Source: Pantoea brenneri
GTDB lineage: Bacteria > Pseudomonadota > Gammaproteobacteria > Enterobacterales > Enterobacteriaceae
Direction: 5' to 3'
DNA: 37,125 nucleotides
NCBI GenBank assembly: GCA_002095305.1
Contig: MIEI01000046.1
Span: 1-37,125 of the forward strand
Part shown: in pieces, positions 29,299 through 37,125 of the stretch
How the letters are laid out: the number at the start of each line of letters is the position of its first letter
How positions within the stretch are numbered: position 1 is the stretch's first letter
Program-made: the position numbers and the translations under genes
The notes under the pieces: model-generated
Told to the model about the DNA's origin: nothing
Database searches by the model: none
The model's input: only the letters and a program-made list of their open reading frames with translations

Positions 29299-29717
29299 TT
29301 AGTGGCGAATGCCGTTATCATCTTCATCGTCGATGGCGTCTTCGTCATCTTCATCTTCGGCGTCCGGGTCTTCGAAGTAGGTGCCCAGCCGTCGTAGTCG
29401 ACATTGTATTTACCGATCAGGTTCACCAGTTGCTCAACCTGCACATCAATCAGCTCTGGCTTGAGCGCCGATTCGCTGATGATGTCAACGCACATCACGG
29501 TGGTACCATCTTCCAGTTCCAGCTCTTCCGGCTCGGTCACTTCATAACCCAGCTTAAAGGCGTCAACCGCGGCCTTTTCCAGTGAATCGAAGTTGTTGCA
29601 CGAGAGATGGTGCTCGATGGTATAAAGCGCATCGGGATCGCTGCCATCCTCCAGCAGCTCTTCAATGATCAGGCGCGTCTCTTCACGCTGCTCTTCCAAT
29701 AATGCTTCATATGCCAT
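29299..29717 (-). CDS. rraB: Ribonuclease E inhibitor RraB (apparent one-base deletion near 29385)
   Basis: From the ATG at 29717 ([22 protein letters not shown]) the frame matches RraB through [18 protein letters not shown]. There a C is missing from a run in the GTGCCC stretch at 29381-29386 (plus strand), and the frame shifts. Adding one base restores [16 protein letters not shown] and the acidic tail ending NGIRH, with a TAA at 29299, giving 139 residues. RraB binds the C-terminal half of RNase E and changes its activity and degradosome composition. GAGG lies before the ATG. The gene is divergent from argI, as in E. coli. The lesion is most likely a sequence error; without it the protein would lose its acidic C-terminus. 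Confidence 0.93.
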
Positions 29718-29811
29718 GACGATGTCCTCTCTGAGTTCGGCAATAAACAATTATTTTCCCACACTGCCTGTCGCGCCACTACACAAAACGAAAAGTTTAT
29801 TCTCATCGGGC

Positions 29812-29840
29812 TTGAAAATGCATATTCATCCGGTTAGATT
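29812..29840 (+). promoter_or_regulatory. argI promoter
   Basis: TTGAAA (29812-29817), a 17 bp spacer and TAGATT (29835-29840) form a good sigma-70 promoter, 39 bp before the argI start and overlapped by ARG boxes. Confidence 0.75.
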
Positions 29841-29855
29841 GAATTTTAATTCACT
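29815..29855 (+). promoter_or_regulatory. ARG boxes (ArgR operator) of argI
   Basis: The downstream box at 29838-29855 has a perfect TGAAT-N4-ATTCA core. A weaker upstream box overlaps 29815-29832 (TGCAT and ATTCA halves). Paired ARG boxes over the promoter are the classical ArgR-arginine operator layout. Confidence 0.8.
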
Positions 29856-29878
29856 TTATATGGTTACCGGAGTGTTGT

Positions 29879-30886
29879 ATGAGTCAGCTGTATCAGCGCC
29901 ATTTCCTCAGGCTACTGGATTTTACCCCGGCCGAAATTGATTACCTGCTTAGCCTTGCGGCTGAATTAAAACACGCTAAAAAAAGTGGCAGTGAAGTCCC
30001 CTCCCTGAAAGGCAAAAACATCGCGCTCATCTTCGAAAAAGACTCGACCCGTACCCGATGCTCTTTCGAAGTTGCCGCTTACGATCAGGGCGCTAACGTT
30101 ACTTATCTCGGCCCAAGCGGCAGCCAGATTGGCCATAAAGAGTCGATGCGCGATACCGCGCGGGTGCTGGGCCGGATGTACGATGGCATTCAGTATCGCG
30201 GTTACGGCCAGGCGCTGGTGGAAACCCTGGCTGAGCATGCTGGCGTGCCGGTGTGGAACGGCCTGACCACGGAGTTTCATCCGACCCAGTTACTGGCCGA
30301 TCTGCTGACAATGCAGGAGCACCTGCCGGGTAAAAAGCTCAGCCAGATGACGCTGGTCTACGTCGGCGATGCGCGTAACAACATGGGCAACACCATGCTG
30401 GAAGCGGCGGCGCTGGTCGGGCTGGATCTGCGGCTGGTGGCACCGCAAAGCTGCTGGCCAGAGGCCGCGCTGGTAGAACAGTGTCGCAAAGTCGCGCAGC
30501 AGACCGGCGGTAAAATTACCCTCACCGATAATATTGCCGACGGCGTCAACGGCGCTGACTTCATCTACACCGACGTCTGGGTATCGATGGGCGAAGCCAA
30601 AGCAGTGTGGGAAGAGCGCATCGCCCTGCTGCGAAATTATCAGGTCAACCAGGCGATGCTCGATCTGACCCACAATCCTGAGGTGAAGTTCCTGCACTGT
30701 CTGCCCGCTTTCCATGACGATCAGACCACGCTGGGCCGGCAGATGGCGGAACAGTACGATCTGCATAATGGCATGGAAGTGAGCAACGAGGTGTTTGAGT
30801 CGCCGCACAGCATCGTGTTTGATCAGGCGGAAAACCGCATGCACACCATCAAAGCGGTGATGGTGGCGACGCTCGGTCAGCGCTGA
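29879..30886 (+). CDS. argI: Ornithine carbamoyltransferase
   Basis: 335 residues. Carbamoyl-phosphate binding motif STRTRCSFE near 56-64, HPTQ near 134-137, the ornithine-binding DVWVSMGE region near 232-239 and the catalytic HCLP near 274-277 are all intact. It makes citrulline from ornithine and carbamoyl phosphate in arginine synthesis. CGGAG lies before the ATG. Control by ArgR is expected from the ARG boxes. The adjacent pyrBI operon uses the same carbamoyl phosphate, and the two genes are evolutionarily related. E. coli K-12 has this gene as argI at the same locus (argF is a second copy elsewhere). Confidence 0.96.
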   Translation: MSQLYQRHFLRLLDFTPAEIDYLLSLAAELKHAKKSGSEVPSLKGKNIALIFEKDSTRTRCSFEVAAYDQGANVTYLGPSGSQIGHKESMRDTARVLGRMYDGIQYRGYGQALVETLAEHAGVPVWNGLTTEFHPTQLLADLLTMQEHLPGKKLSQMTLVYVGDARNNMGNTMLEAAALVGLDLRLVAPQSCWPEAALVEQCRKVAQQTGGKITLTDNIADGVNGADFIYTDVWVSMGEAKAVWEERIALLRNYQVNQAMLDLTHNPEVKFLHCLPAFHDDQTTLGRQMAEQYDLHNGMEVSNEVFESPHSIVFDQAENRMHTIKAVMVATLGQR

Positions 30887-30974
30887 CCCGCTGCGTCAGA
30901 TTGCCGGTCTGTCTGCGTGCCAGTCAGGCCGTGCCGGAGCGGGCGCAAACGATTTCCTCGGGCACGATTTTTCC

Positions 30975-31015
30975 TTGCTGCCCGGCCGCGAATGGGTATA
31001 ATGCGCCACAATTTG
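30975..31015 (+). promoter_or_regulatory. pyrBI promoter with UTP-sensitive start region
   Basis: TTGCTG (30975-30980) and TATAAT (30997-31002) have a 16 bp spacer. Seven bases after the -10, at 31010-31015, is AATTTG, the same start sequence and distance as in E. coli pyrBI. There, slippage at UUU under high UTP causes reiterative transcription and abortive products, so the promoter is regulated by UTP. Confidence 0.85.
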
Positions 31016-31026
31016 CCGGAGGAAAT

Positions 31027-31128
31027 ATGCTACAGCGCAGCGGACAATTTGACGCTCAATCACGCCTGACCGCAGGCGGCGCCGCTGTTTCTTTCGGTCA
31101 TCGACCCGATCATAAAAAAGCCCCTTAA
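31027..31128 (+). CDS. Putative pyrBI leader peptide (33 residues)
   Basis: A GGAGG lies five bases before this ATG. The frame reads MLQRSGQFDAQSRLTAGGAA and ends at a TAA inside the ascending arm of the attenuator, as needed for a ribosome to block the hairpin. A U-rich stretch at 31086-31095 (TTTCTTTC) could serve as a UTP-dependent pause site. The peptide is not similar to E. coli PyrL. In the +1 frame the downstream part resembles PyrL's hydrophobic end, so a sequence error here cannot be excluded. Position and mechanism support it; the sequence does not. Confidence 0.6.
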   Translation: MLQRSGQFDAQSRLTAGGAAVSFGHRPDHKKAP

Positions 31129-31144
31129 GCAGGGGCTTTTTTTT
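31114..31144 (+). terminator. pyrBI attenuator
   Basis: AAGCCCCT and AGGGGCTT form an 8 bp stem with loop TAAGC, preceded by A-run and followed by eight T, ending 33 bp before pyrB. Translation of the leader close behind RNA polymerase would prevent it, coupling pyrBI expression to UTP. Confidence 0.93.
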
Positions 31145-31176
31145 GTCCGCAATCCGGCCGCGCAGAGGAGAAAGCT

Positions 31177-32112
31177 ATGGCTAACCCGTTATATCGCAAG
31201 CACATTATTTCGATCAACGACCTCAGCCGTGACGAGCTGGAACTGGTGCTGCATACCGCTGCACAGCTCAAAGCGCATCCGCAGCCGGAACTGCTGAAGC
31301 ACAACGTGATCGCCAGCTGCTTCTTTGAAGCCTCGACCCGCACCCGCTTGTCGTTTGAAACGGCGATTCATCGGCTCGGCGCATCGGCGGTAGGTTTTGC
31401 CGACGGCAGCAACACCTCGCTGGGGAAAAAGGGCGAAACTCTGGCCGACACCATTTCGGTGATCAGCACCTATGTCGATGCGATTGTGATGCGTCATCCG
31501 CAGGAGGGTGCGGCGCGGCTGGCGACCGAGTTCTCCGGCGGCGTGCCGGTTCTCAACGCCGGTGACGGTGCCAACCAGCATCCGACCCAGACGCTGCTCG
31601 ATCTCTTCACCATTCAGGAGACCCAGAGTCGCCTGAACCAGCTGAATGTGGCGATGGTCGGCGACCTGAAATATGGCCGCACCGTCCATTCCCTGACCCA
31701 GGCGCTGGCGAAGTTTGACGGCAACCGCTTCTTCTTTATCGCCCCTGATGCGCTGGCGATGCCGGCTTACATCACCGATATGCTGGATGAGAAAAACATT
31801 GTCTGGTCACGGCACGACAGCTTTGAAGAGGTGATGCCGCAGCTCGACATTCTCTACATGACGCGGGTACAGAAAGAGCGTCTCGACCCGTCGGAATATG
31901 CCAACGTCAAAGCGCAGTTTATTCTGCGTGCGTCCGACCTGGCGACGGCACGCGACAACATGAAAGTGCTTCATCCGCTGCCGCGCATCGACGAAATCAC
32001 TACCGATGTCGATAAAACCCCTTACGCCTGGTACTTCCAGCAGGCCGGGAACGGCATCTACGCCCGCCAGGCTCTGCTGGCGTTAGTATTAAACAGCGAA
32101 CTCGCCCTGTAA
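31177..32112 (+). CDS. pyrB: Aspartate carbamoyltransferase catalytic subunit
   Basis: 311 residues, the E. coli length. STRTRLSFE near 53-61, the Ser/Lys loop [14 protein letters not shown] near 79-92, [17 protein letters not shown] near 135-143 and HPLPRIDE near 266-273 are intact. It catalyses the first committed step of pyrimidine synthesis and assembles with PyrI into the c6r6 holoenzyme. AGAGGAGAAAG precedes the ATG. It is followed by pyrI after 12 bp. Confidence 0.97.
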   Translation: MANPLYRKHIISINDLSRDELELVLHTAAQLKAHPQPELLKHNVIASCFFEASTRTRLSFETAIHRLGASAVGFADGSNTSLGKKGETLADTISVISTYVDAIVMRHPQEGAARLATEFSGGVPVLNAGDGANQHPTQTLLDLFTIQETQSRLNQLNVAMVGDLKYGRTVHSLTQALAKFDGNRFFFIAPDALAMPAYITDMLDEKNIVWSRHDSFEEVMPQLDILYMTRVQKERLDPSEYANVKAQFILRASDLATARDNMKVLHPLPRIDEITTDVDKTPYAWYFQQAGNGIYARQALLALVLNSELAL

Positions 32113-32124
32113 GGAGATCCTCAG

Positions 32125-32588
32125 ATGACACATGACAACAAATTGCAGGTCGAAGCGATCAAGCGCGGCACGGTCATCGACATATCCCGGCGCAGGTCGG
32201 CTTTAAGCTGCTCTCCCTGTTCCGTCTGACCGAAACCGATCAGCGCATCACCATTGGCCTGAATCTGCCGTCAGGTGAGATGGGGCGTAAGGATCTGATC
32301 AAAATTGAAAACACCTTTCTGACCGACGATCAGGTCAATCAGCTGGCGGTCTATGCACCGCATGCCACGGTCAACCGCATCGACGATTATGAAGTGGTGG
32401 CGAAGATCGCCCCGACGCTGCCGGAGCACGTTGAGCGGGTGCTGACCTGCCCGAACAGCAACTGCATCAGCCGCAGCGAGCCGGTCTTCTCCAGTTTTGC
32501 GGTCAAGCAGCGCGCCGATGATGTCCACCTGAAGTGCAAATATTGTGAAAAAGAGTTCGCGCGCCATGTGGTGCTGGGTCACTGGTAA
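32125..32588 (+). CDS. pyrI: Aspartate carbamoyltransferase regulatory subunit (apparent one-base deletion near 32181)
   Basis: The N-terminus [20 protein letters not shown] is encoded up to about 32181, where one C is missing from the Asp-His-Ile-Pro codons; the next frame continues [20 protein letters not shown] to the stop at 32588. With one base added the protein has 154 residues, one more than the E. coli protein. The nucleotide-binding domain and the C-terminal zinc domain with LTCPNSNC and KCKYCEKEF (four Cys) are present. It binds CTP/ATP and gives allosteric control of PyrB. GGAG precedes the ATG, 12 bp past pyrB. The lesion looks like a sequence error. Confidence 0.95.
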
Positions 32589-32604
32589 TCGTTCCGGCCA
32601 ACCC

Positions 32605-32610
32605 TATAAT
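32605..32610 (+). promoter_or_regulatory. Candidate -10 box for ridA
   Basis: A perfect TATAAT in the 72 bp between pyrI and ridA, 50 bp before the ridA ATG. No good -35 is seen at 16-18 bp, so confidence is low; ridA may also be read from pyrBI. Confidence 0.35.
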
Positions 32611-32660
32611 GGTCAGCACCGGCGGGCTCACCGCCCTACTGTCTTATTCAAGGAGCAATA

Positions 32661-33046
32661 ATGTCTCGTGAAATCAGTACCGAAAAAGCCCTGCCGCTAT
32701 CGGCCCTTATGTTCAGGGTGTCGATCTCGGCAGCATGATCATCACCTCCGGCCAGATTCCGGTCGATCCCGCCACTGGCCTGGTGGCCGATGATGTGACC
32801 GCCCAGGCGCGTCAGTCACTGGATAACGTAAAAGCGATTGTTGAAGCGGCTGGCCTGCAGGTCGGAGATATCGTGAAAACCACGGTTTTCGTCAAGGATC
32901 TGAATGATTTCGCTACGGTGAATGCGGCCTATGAAGCGTTCTTCACCGAGCATCAGGCGGCGTTCCCGGCCCGGTCCTGTGTCGAAGTAGCGCGTCTGCC
33001 AAAAGATGTGAAGATTGAAATTGAGGCCATTGCCGTTCGTCGCTAA
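32661..33046 (+). CDS. ridA: RidA, 2-iminobutanoate/2-iminopropanoate deaminase (apparent one-base deletion near 32690)
   Basis: MSREISTEKA is read from 32661, then one C is missing from the run at 32689-32691 (expected codons Ala-Pro-Ala-Ala-Ile-Gly-Pro-Tyr). The next frame continues VQGVDLGSMIITSGQIPVDPATGLVADDV to the stop at 33046; adding one base gives 128 residues, the E. coli length. The active-site arginine is in FPARSCVEVARLP near 105. RidA hydrolyses reactive enamines and imines released by PLP enzymes such as IlvA, protecting other enzymes. It follows pyrI as in E. coli. The break is most likely a sequence error. Confidence 0.95.
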
Positions 33047-33103
33047 CTGACAACGGCGGCGTAGCCGCCTCTCTGCCTGCGACGGCAGGAGGCGGCCAGC
33101 GGA

Positions 33104-34294
33104 TTAGCGCTTAGCCGGTCGCCATAGCCACAACAGCGCGATGGCCAGCGCGAACAGCACGCCAAAACCGATACCGGTCGCCACCGCCGGCGCACCGGCT
33201 TTAATCGCCAGCGTATAGAGCCCCAGCATCAGCAGCATCGCGCTGTTCTCCCCGAGATTCTGCACCGCAATCGCATTTCCCGAGCCGACGCTCTCTTTAC
33301 CGCGTGCCTGCAATAGCGCATTCAGCGGCACCACAAAGAAGCCCCCCAGCGCGCCAATCACCATCAGCAGCAGATAGGCATTCAGCAGGGTATGCTGCAG
33401 CGAGAAGACCACTACCATGACGCCAATCAGCACCCCGGCAGGCATACAGCGGCGCACCGTCTCCAGCGTCACCAGTTTTGCGGCCGCGGCCGCACCCAGC
33501 ACGATACCGATCGCCACCATCGCATTCAGGGTGGTCGGCGTGGTGTTGTCATTGATGCCCAGCGCCACCGGCACCCACAGCACCAACAGGAAACGCAGCG
33601 TGACGCCCGCGCCCCAGAACAGGCTGGTGCCGAGCAGTGAAAAGCGCGTTTCGGCGTCACGCCATAGCACCGCTGCCGCACGGAAAAAGCTGCGCAGCAT
33701 GGCGGCGATCTGCCAGCTTTGCCCCGGACGCGCCGCCTGCAGTTTCGGGATAAACAGATTGGCCACCACCGCGATGCCGTAGGTGACGGCGCAGAGTCCC
33801 AGCGCGGCCAGCAGGTGCCAGTCAGCCAGCATACCGCCCGCCACCGAGCCAAGCAGAATGGCGGCGATGGTTGAACCTTCCATCAGCCCGTTGGCTTTCA
33901 CCAGCTTTCCGCCGTGGGTGATTTCACCGAGGATGCCATATTTCGCCGGTGAGTAGGCCGCAGCGCCGACTCCTACCAGGGTATAGCCAAGGAACGGGTT
34001 GAAGCCGAAGCAGATCGCCAGCGCGCCCAGCAGTTTCAGGCTGTTGGCGATCATCATCACCCGCCCTTTCGCCATGCTGTCGGCCATCTGCCCGACAAAC
34101 GGGGCCAGCAGAATGTAGGTCGCGACAAACAGCATCTGCAACACCGGCTGGCTCCAGTCGGGATAGTACTGGCTTTTCAGCACCGCCAGCGTGGCAAACA
34201 GCAGCGCGTTATCGCCGAATGCCGAAAAGAACTGGGCCACGATCACCGCGATCATGCCGCGCGACATCAGCGGCGCATCCCGTTCGATGTTCAT
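33104..34294 (-). CDS. lplT: Lysophospholipid transporter LplT
   Basis: 396 residues, an MFS-type protein with about twelve hydrophobic helices. The first membrane segment follows [43 protein letters not shown] and [10 protein letters not shown] match LplT, as does [15 protein letters not shown] near the C-terminus. It flips lysophosphatidylethanolamine from the outer to the inner face of the inner membrane for reacylation by Aas. Its ATG overlaps the aas stop (ATGA), so the two genes are co-translated. In E. coli this pair lies at a distant locus near galR, so the junction with ridA is a rearrangement. Confidence 0.96.
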   Translation of the reverse strand: MNIERDAPLMSRGMIAVIVAQFFSAFGDNALLFATLAVLKSQYYPDWSQPVLQMLFVATYILLAPFVGQMADSMAKGRVMMIANSLKLLGALAICFGFNPFLGYTLVGVGAAAYSPAKYGILGEITHGGKLVKANGLMEGSTIAAILLGSVAGGMLADWHLLAALGLCAVTYGIAVVANLFIPKLQAARPGQSWQIAAMLRSFFRAAAVLWRDAETRFSLLGTSLFWGAGVTLRFLLVLWVPVALGINDNTTPTTLNAMVAIGIVLGAAAAAKLVTLETVRRCMPAGVLIGVMVVVFSLQHTLLNAYLLLMVIGALGGFFVVPLNALLQARGKESVGSGNAIAVQNLGENSAMLLMLGLYTLAIKAGAPAVATGIGFGVLFALAIALLWLWRPAKR

Positions 34295-36441
34295 GCCTGC
34301 TCCTCTTCAGCCAGTTTTTTCAGCGTCACGTAATCCGGTTTGCCGCTGCCGAGCTGTGGCAACTGCTTCATCACCCGGATATCACGCGGCAATGCCAGCT
34401 CCGGCGCACCCAGCTCACGGGCGGCTTTTTGCAGGCCATCACGCGCCAGTTCGCTGTCGGTGGTAAACAGCACCAGCGCCTCGCCACGCTGACCATCCGG
34501 CCGCAGCGAGGCGGCATGTTGTTTGTCCGGCGACGCTTTCAGGGCGATCTGCTCGACGATCTCCAGCGACACCATCTCGCCAGCGATCTTGGCGAAGCGT
34601 TTGGCGCGTCCCTGAATCTGACAGAAGCCCGCCTCATCAAAGCTGACGATATCGCCGGTGTCATACCAGCCCGCTTCCTGATTGCCTTCACCATCGTCGG
34701 CGACCGGCACTTCCAGTACGCCGGGATTTTCAACCCGCAGATAGCCTTTCATTACGTTCGGGCCGCGCAGCTGCAGCCGTCCGCCCTGCTCAATGCCCGG
34801 CACCGACATCAGTCGCGAATCCATCCCCGGCAGAATGCGTCCCACGGTGTGCGCTTTCGCCGCCATCGGCACGTTAATCGCCACCACTGGCGCACATTCG
34901 GTTACCCCATAGCCTTCGAGGATGCGAATGCCATATTTTTCCATGTAGAGCTGGCGGGTGTTTTCCTGCAGCTTCTCGGCTCCGGCCACCACATAGCGCA
35001 GGCGGGCAAAGTCGTAAGGGGCAGCAAAGCGGGCATAGTTGCCAAGGAAGGTCGAAGTACCAAACAGTACGGTGCAGTTTCGGTCATAGACCAGCTCCGG
35101 TACGATGCGGTAGTGCAGCGGGCTGGGATAGAGAAACACCTGCGCGCCGGTCATCAGCGGCGTAAACAGGCCGACGGTCAGGCCAAAGGCGTGGAACAGC
35201 GGCAGCGCCGACATAAAGCGGTCACGCGGGGTAAAGTCGGCCACGGTGCGAATCTGTTCGACGTTCGCCAGCAGGCTTTTATGCGAAAGCACCACCCCTT
35301 TAGGGTTGCCTTCTGAGCCAGAGGTGAACAGCACCATCGCCGCGTCTTCCGGCTGCTGGGGCAGCTGAGCGCGATGAGGCATCAGCAGATGGCCGACAAT
35401 CCACAGTTTGTCCTGTAGCGTCACCGTATCTTTCAGATCTTCCAGATAGATCCACTGCACCTCGTCGAGTCCCTGCGGCAGATGCCACAAATTACCTTTG
35501 TCGAGGAACTGACGCGAGGTGAAGACGGTTTTAATCTGCGCCGCAGTCAGGGCAGCCCGCATGCCGTTGACGCCCGCGGTGTAGTTGAGCATCGCCGGTA
35601 CCCGGCCACGCAGCGAGGCACCGAAAATCGCCGCCGCGGTGACGGTGGTGTTTGGCAGCAGCAACCCGACCACTTCGCGCGGCTGGCTGTAGCGTTCAAG
35701 AATACGGCCGACGCCGAGCGATTTCTTCAGCAAGCCGTTATAGCTGTCGGGCTTGAAATTGACATCTTCGATGCAGCGCCTGAAGGCACCGTAGCGTGAA
35801 CGGGCCGCGAGAAAGGCTTCAAACAGAGTTTCACGTGGGCGTACCGCCATGCGGGCTTCCATCATCACATGATGCAGATGTTCGCCCGCCAGTATCCGCC
35901 GATCGCGGGCGCGTTTCGCTTCCGGCATCGGGATACGGGTCGCCGGCAGAATGCTGAGGGTGATGCGCGGAAACAGGCGGCGTTTAAATACACCCGCCAG
36001 TCGGCCAAACGGCGTAAACTCCGCCCCTTCAATCCGCATCGGTACCACGTTAGCGCCAGATCGCGCCGCGACAAATCCGGCCCCGCTGTAGATTTTCATC
36101 AGCGATCCGGTCACGGTGATCCGTCCTTCCGGGAAGATCACCACCGGGCGGCCGCTGTCGATCAGCCGCACCAGCTGTTTCAGCGCCATCGGCTTAGTGG
36201 GATCGAGCGGCACATAGTCGATAAAGGGTTTAACCAGCCGCATAAACCAGCTTTCGCTGATGGTTGAATAGACCGCGTAAACCGGCTTAATCGGCAAAAA
36301 TAACGCCAGCAATATGCCGTCGAGAAACGACATATGGTTCGGCGTGATCAATACCTTCTGCTTATGCAGTTCGGCAACGTCGCCGCGCAGTTCGACCCGC
36401 CATAACAGGCGGAATACCAGACGCAATAATGTGAATACCAT
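34291..36441 (-). CDS. aas: Bifunctional acyl-ACP synthetase / 2-acylglycerophosphoethanolamine acyltransferase
   Basis: 716 residues, close to E. coli Aas. The N-terminal acyltransferase (about 1-200) has the HX4D motif NHMSFLD at 35-41 and the FPEGRI motif near 99-104. A linker follows, then the AMP-forming synthetase domain with the ATP loop [17 protein letters not shown] in its middle and [10 protein letters not shown] and [14 protein letters not shown] later. It activates fatty acids onto bound ACP and transfers them to lysophospholipid delivered by LplT. It is the first gene of the operon, overlapping lplT by four bases. A hairpin lies just upstream of its start. Confidence 0.96.
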   Translation of the reverse strand: MVFTLLRLVFRLLWRVELRGDVAELHKQKVLITPNHMSFLDGILLALFLPIKPVYAVYSTISESWFMRLVKPFIDYVPLDPTKPMALKQLVRLIDSGRPVVIFPEGRITVTGSLMKIYSGAGFVAARSGANVVPMRIEGAEFTPFGRLAGVFKRRLFPRITLSILPATRIPMPEAKRARDRRILAGEHLHHVMMEARMAVRPRETLFEAFLAARSRYGAFRRCIEDVNFKPDSYNGLLKKSLGVGRILERYSQPREVVGLLLPNTTVTAAAIFGASLRGRVPAMLNYTAGVNGMRAALTAAQIKTVFTSRQFLDKGNLWHLPQGLDEVQWIYLEDLKDTVTLQDKLWIVGHLLMPHRAQLPQQPEDAAMVLFTSGSEGNPKGVVLSHKSLLANVEQIRTVADFTPRDRFMSALPLFHAFGLTVGLFTPLMTGAQVFLYPSPLHYRIVPELVYDRNCTVLFGTSTFLGNYARFAAPYDFARLRYVVAGAEKLQENTRQLYMEKYGIRILEGYGVTECAPVVAINVPMAAKAHTVGRILPGMDSRLMSVPGIEQGGRLQLRGPNVMKGYLRVENPGVLEVPVADDGEGNQEAGWYDTGDIVSFDEAGFCQIQGRAKRFAKIAGEMVSLEIVEQIALKASPDKQHAASLRPDGQRGEALVLFTTDSELARDGLQKAARELGAPELALPRDIRVMKQLPQLGSGKPDYVTLKKLAEEEQA

Positions 36442-36453
36442 GCCTGCTCCTTA

Positions 36454-36482
36454 GCATCGTGAAAAATAGCCCCTCACGATGC
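36454..36482. repeat. 9 bp inverted repeat upstream of aas
   Basis: GCATCGTGA (36454-36462) and TCACGATGC (36474-36482) form a perfect stem with an 11-base loop, 13 bp before the aas ATG. There is no T-run. It could be a terminator-like stem for the upstream efflux gene, a stem affecting aas translation, or an operator. Confidence 0.5.
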
Positions 36483-36522
36483 AGGATTTGACGCAGTTCG
36501 ACAACAGAATTATCCGCCGCGA

Positions 36523-37125
36523 TCAGGGTGTCTGCCAGCCACCGCCCAGCGCGGCAATCAGCGCCACGCTGCTGACCCACTGGGTGCTTTGCAGCGTCAG
36601 TAAACTCTGTTGCTCGGTCAGGCTGCTGTTTTCGGTGGTGGCCACGTCGAGATAGTCGATCATCCCGGCCTCATACTGATTGCGCGTCACCCGCGCTGAT
36701 GTCTGAGCCGCCACGGCTGCGCGCTGCTGGGCCGCAATCTCGCCCTGCAGGGTGTTGAGTTCCACCAGCTGATCTTCCACCTCCTGTAACGCTGCTAATA
36801 CCGTCTGACGATAGCTGGCGACGCTGGCATCCCAGCTGGCACGTGCCTGATCAACCTGCGCCGAGGTGGCACCAAAGTCGAGCAGCGTGCCGCTTAGCTC
36901 CGGCCCCAGCGACCAGACGCGGTTGGGCAATGAGAACAGCGAATGCAGCGCCGATGAACTGACGCCGCCGCTGGCGCTGAGGGTGAGATCCGGATAGTAA
37001 CCAGCCACCGCCACGCCAACCGCGGCGTTAGCGGCCGCCATGTTACGTTCGGCATAGGCGATATCAGGACGGCGTTGCAACAGCTGGCTCGGCAGCCCGG
37101 CCGGCACCGTGGGCAGCGTGGCGTG
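36523..37125 (-). CDS. Outer membrane efflux lipoprotein, NodT/TolC type (C-terminal part)
   Basis: About 200 residues are seen; the frame is open at the right edge, so the N-terminus is missing. Residues PAGLPSQLLQRRPDIAYAERNMAAANAAVGVA are the conserved NodT-family block before the second helical repeat. GYYPDLTLSASGG, LLDFGA, ALQEVEDQLVEL, RNQYEAGMIDYLDVATTENS and a final ALGGGWQ are also typical. It is an outer membrane channel that pairs with an RND or MFS pump and a membrane-fusion protein, presumably encoded to the right. It reads toward aas, 81 bp away. The pump type cannot be told. Confidence 0.92.
   Translation of the reverse strand, partial: HATLPTVPAGLPSQLLQRRPDIAYAERNMAAANAAVGVAVAGYYPDLTLSASGGVSSSALHSLFSLPNRVWSLGPELSGTLLDFGATSAQVDQARASWDASVASYRQTVLAALQEVEDQLVELNTLQGEIAAQQRAAVAAQTSARVTRNQYEAGMIDYLDVATTENSSLTEQQSLLTLQSTQWVSSVALIAALGGGWQTP

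Noticed and set aside
34219..35316. 365-codon open frame on the plus strand
   Set aside because: It lies antisense to aas, which is a clear full-length match; high-GC third positions keep the opposite frame open.

Overview
The window looks like a core chromosomal segment of a plant- or environment-associated member of the Enterobacterales, most likely Erwiniaceae (Pantoea/Erwinia-like). This rests on GC-rich coding DNA, very close similarity of many proteins to Escherichia coli homologues as I recall them, E. coli-like local gene order (leuX, yjgR, lptG-lptF, pepA-holC-valS, yjgM, rraB, argI, pyrBI, ridA), and a periplasmic gluconate 2-dehydrogenase operon that is common in Pantoea and relatives. 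The genus is an inference; no 16S or marker comparison was possible.

Layout. 1-2360: the end of an integrated element at the tRNA-Leu(CAA) gene leuX, with the N-terminal part of a SIR2-like gene running off the left edge and a P4-type integrase reading frame broken twice. 2361-6860: two DUF2382 stress-type genes, yjjA-like DUF2501, an acidic protein of unknown function and marC. 6863-10665: three-subunit gluconate 2-dehydrogenase (gamma, FAD and cytochrome c subunits, transcribed leftwards). 11369-15863: an orphan family-5 solute-binding protein, yjgR and yjiN. 15825-17512: a LysR regulator divergent from an F420-reductase-like NADP-binding protein. 17549-18007: about 2.2 tandem copies of a ~200 bp repeat of unknown nature. 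18060-25399: lptG-lptF divergent from pepA-holC-valS. 25476-29717: yjgM, then an inserted-looking secreted phosphatase and OprD-type porin pair, then miaE and rraB. 29812-33046: argI with ARG boxes, and pyrBI-ridA with a classical UTP-sensitive promoter and attenuator. 33104-36441: lplT-aas lysophospholipid recycling. 36523-37125: C-terminal part of a NodT/TolC-type outer membrane factor.

How the genes work together. Recognisable modules are periplasmic gluconate oxidation, LPS export (LptF/LptG), arginine and pyrimidine synthesis drawing on carbamoyl phosphate (ArgI, PyrBI) with RidA protecting against reactive enamines/imines, tRNA modification and charging (MiaE, ValRS, leuX), and membrane phospholipid repair (Aas/LplT).

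A warning for users of this sequence: valS, rraB, pyrI, ridA and the integrase all carry apparent single-base deletions, mostly inside short homopolymers. Because valS is essential, and adding one base restores expected family lengths in all four housekeeping genes, I read most of these as sequence errors rather than biology. The best candidates for novelty are the truncated SIR2-like gene at the leuX island, the 17.5-18.0 kb repeat, the protein at 5496-6131 with a faint IS110-type DEDD-like N-terminus, and the terminator-containing leader upstream of the porin gene.
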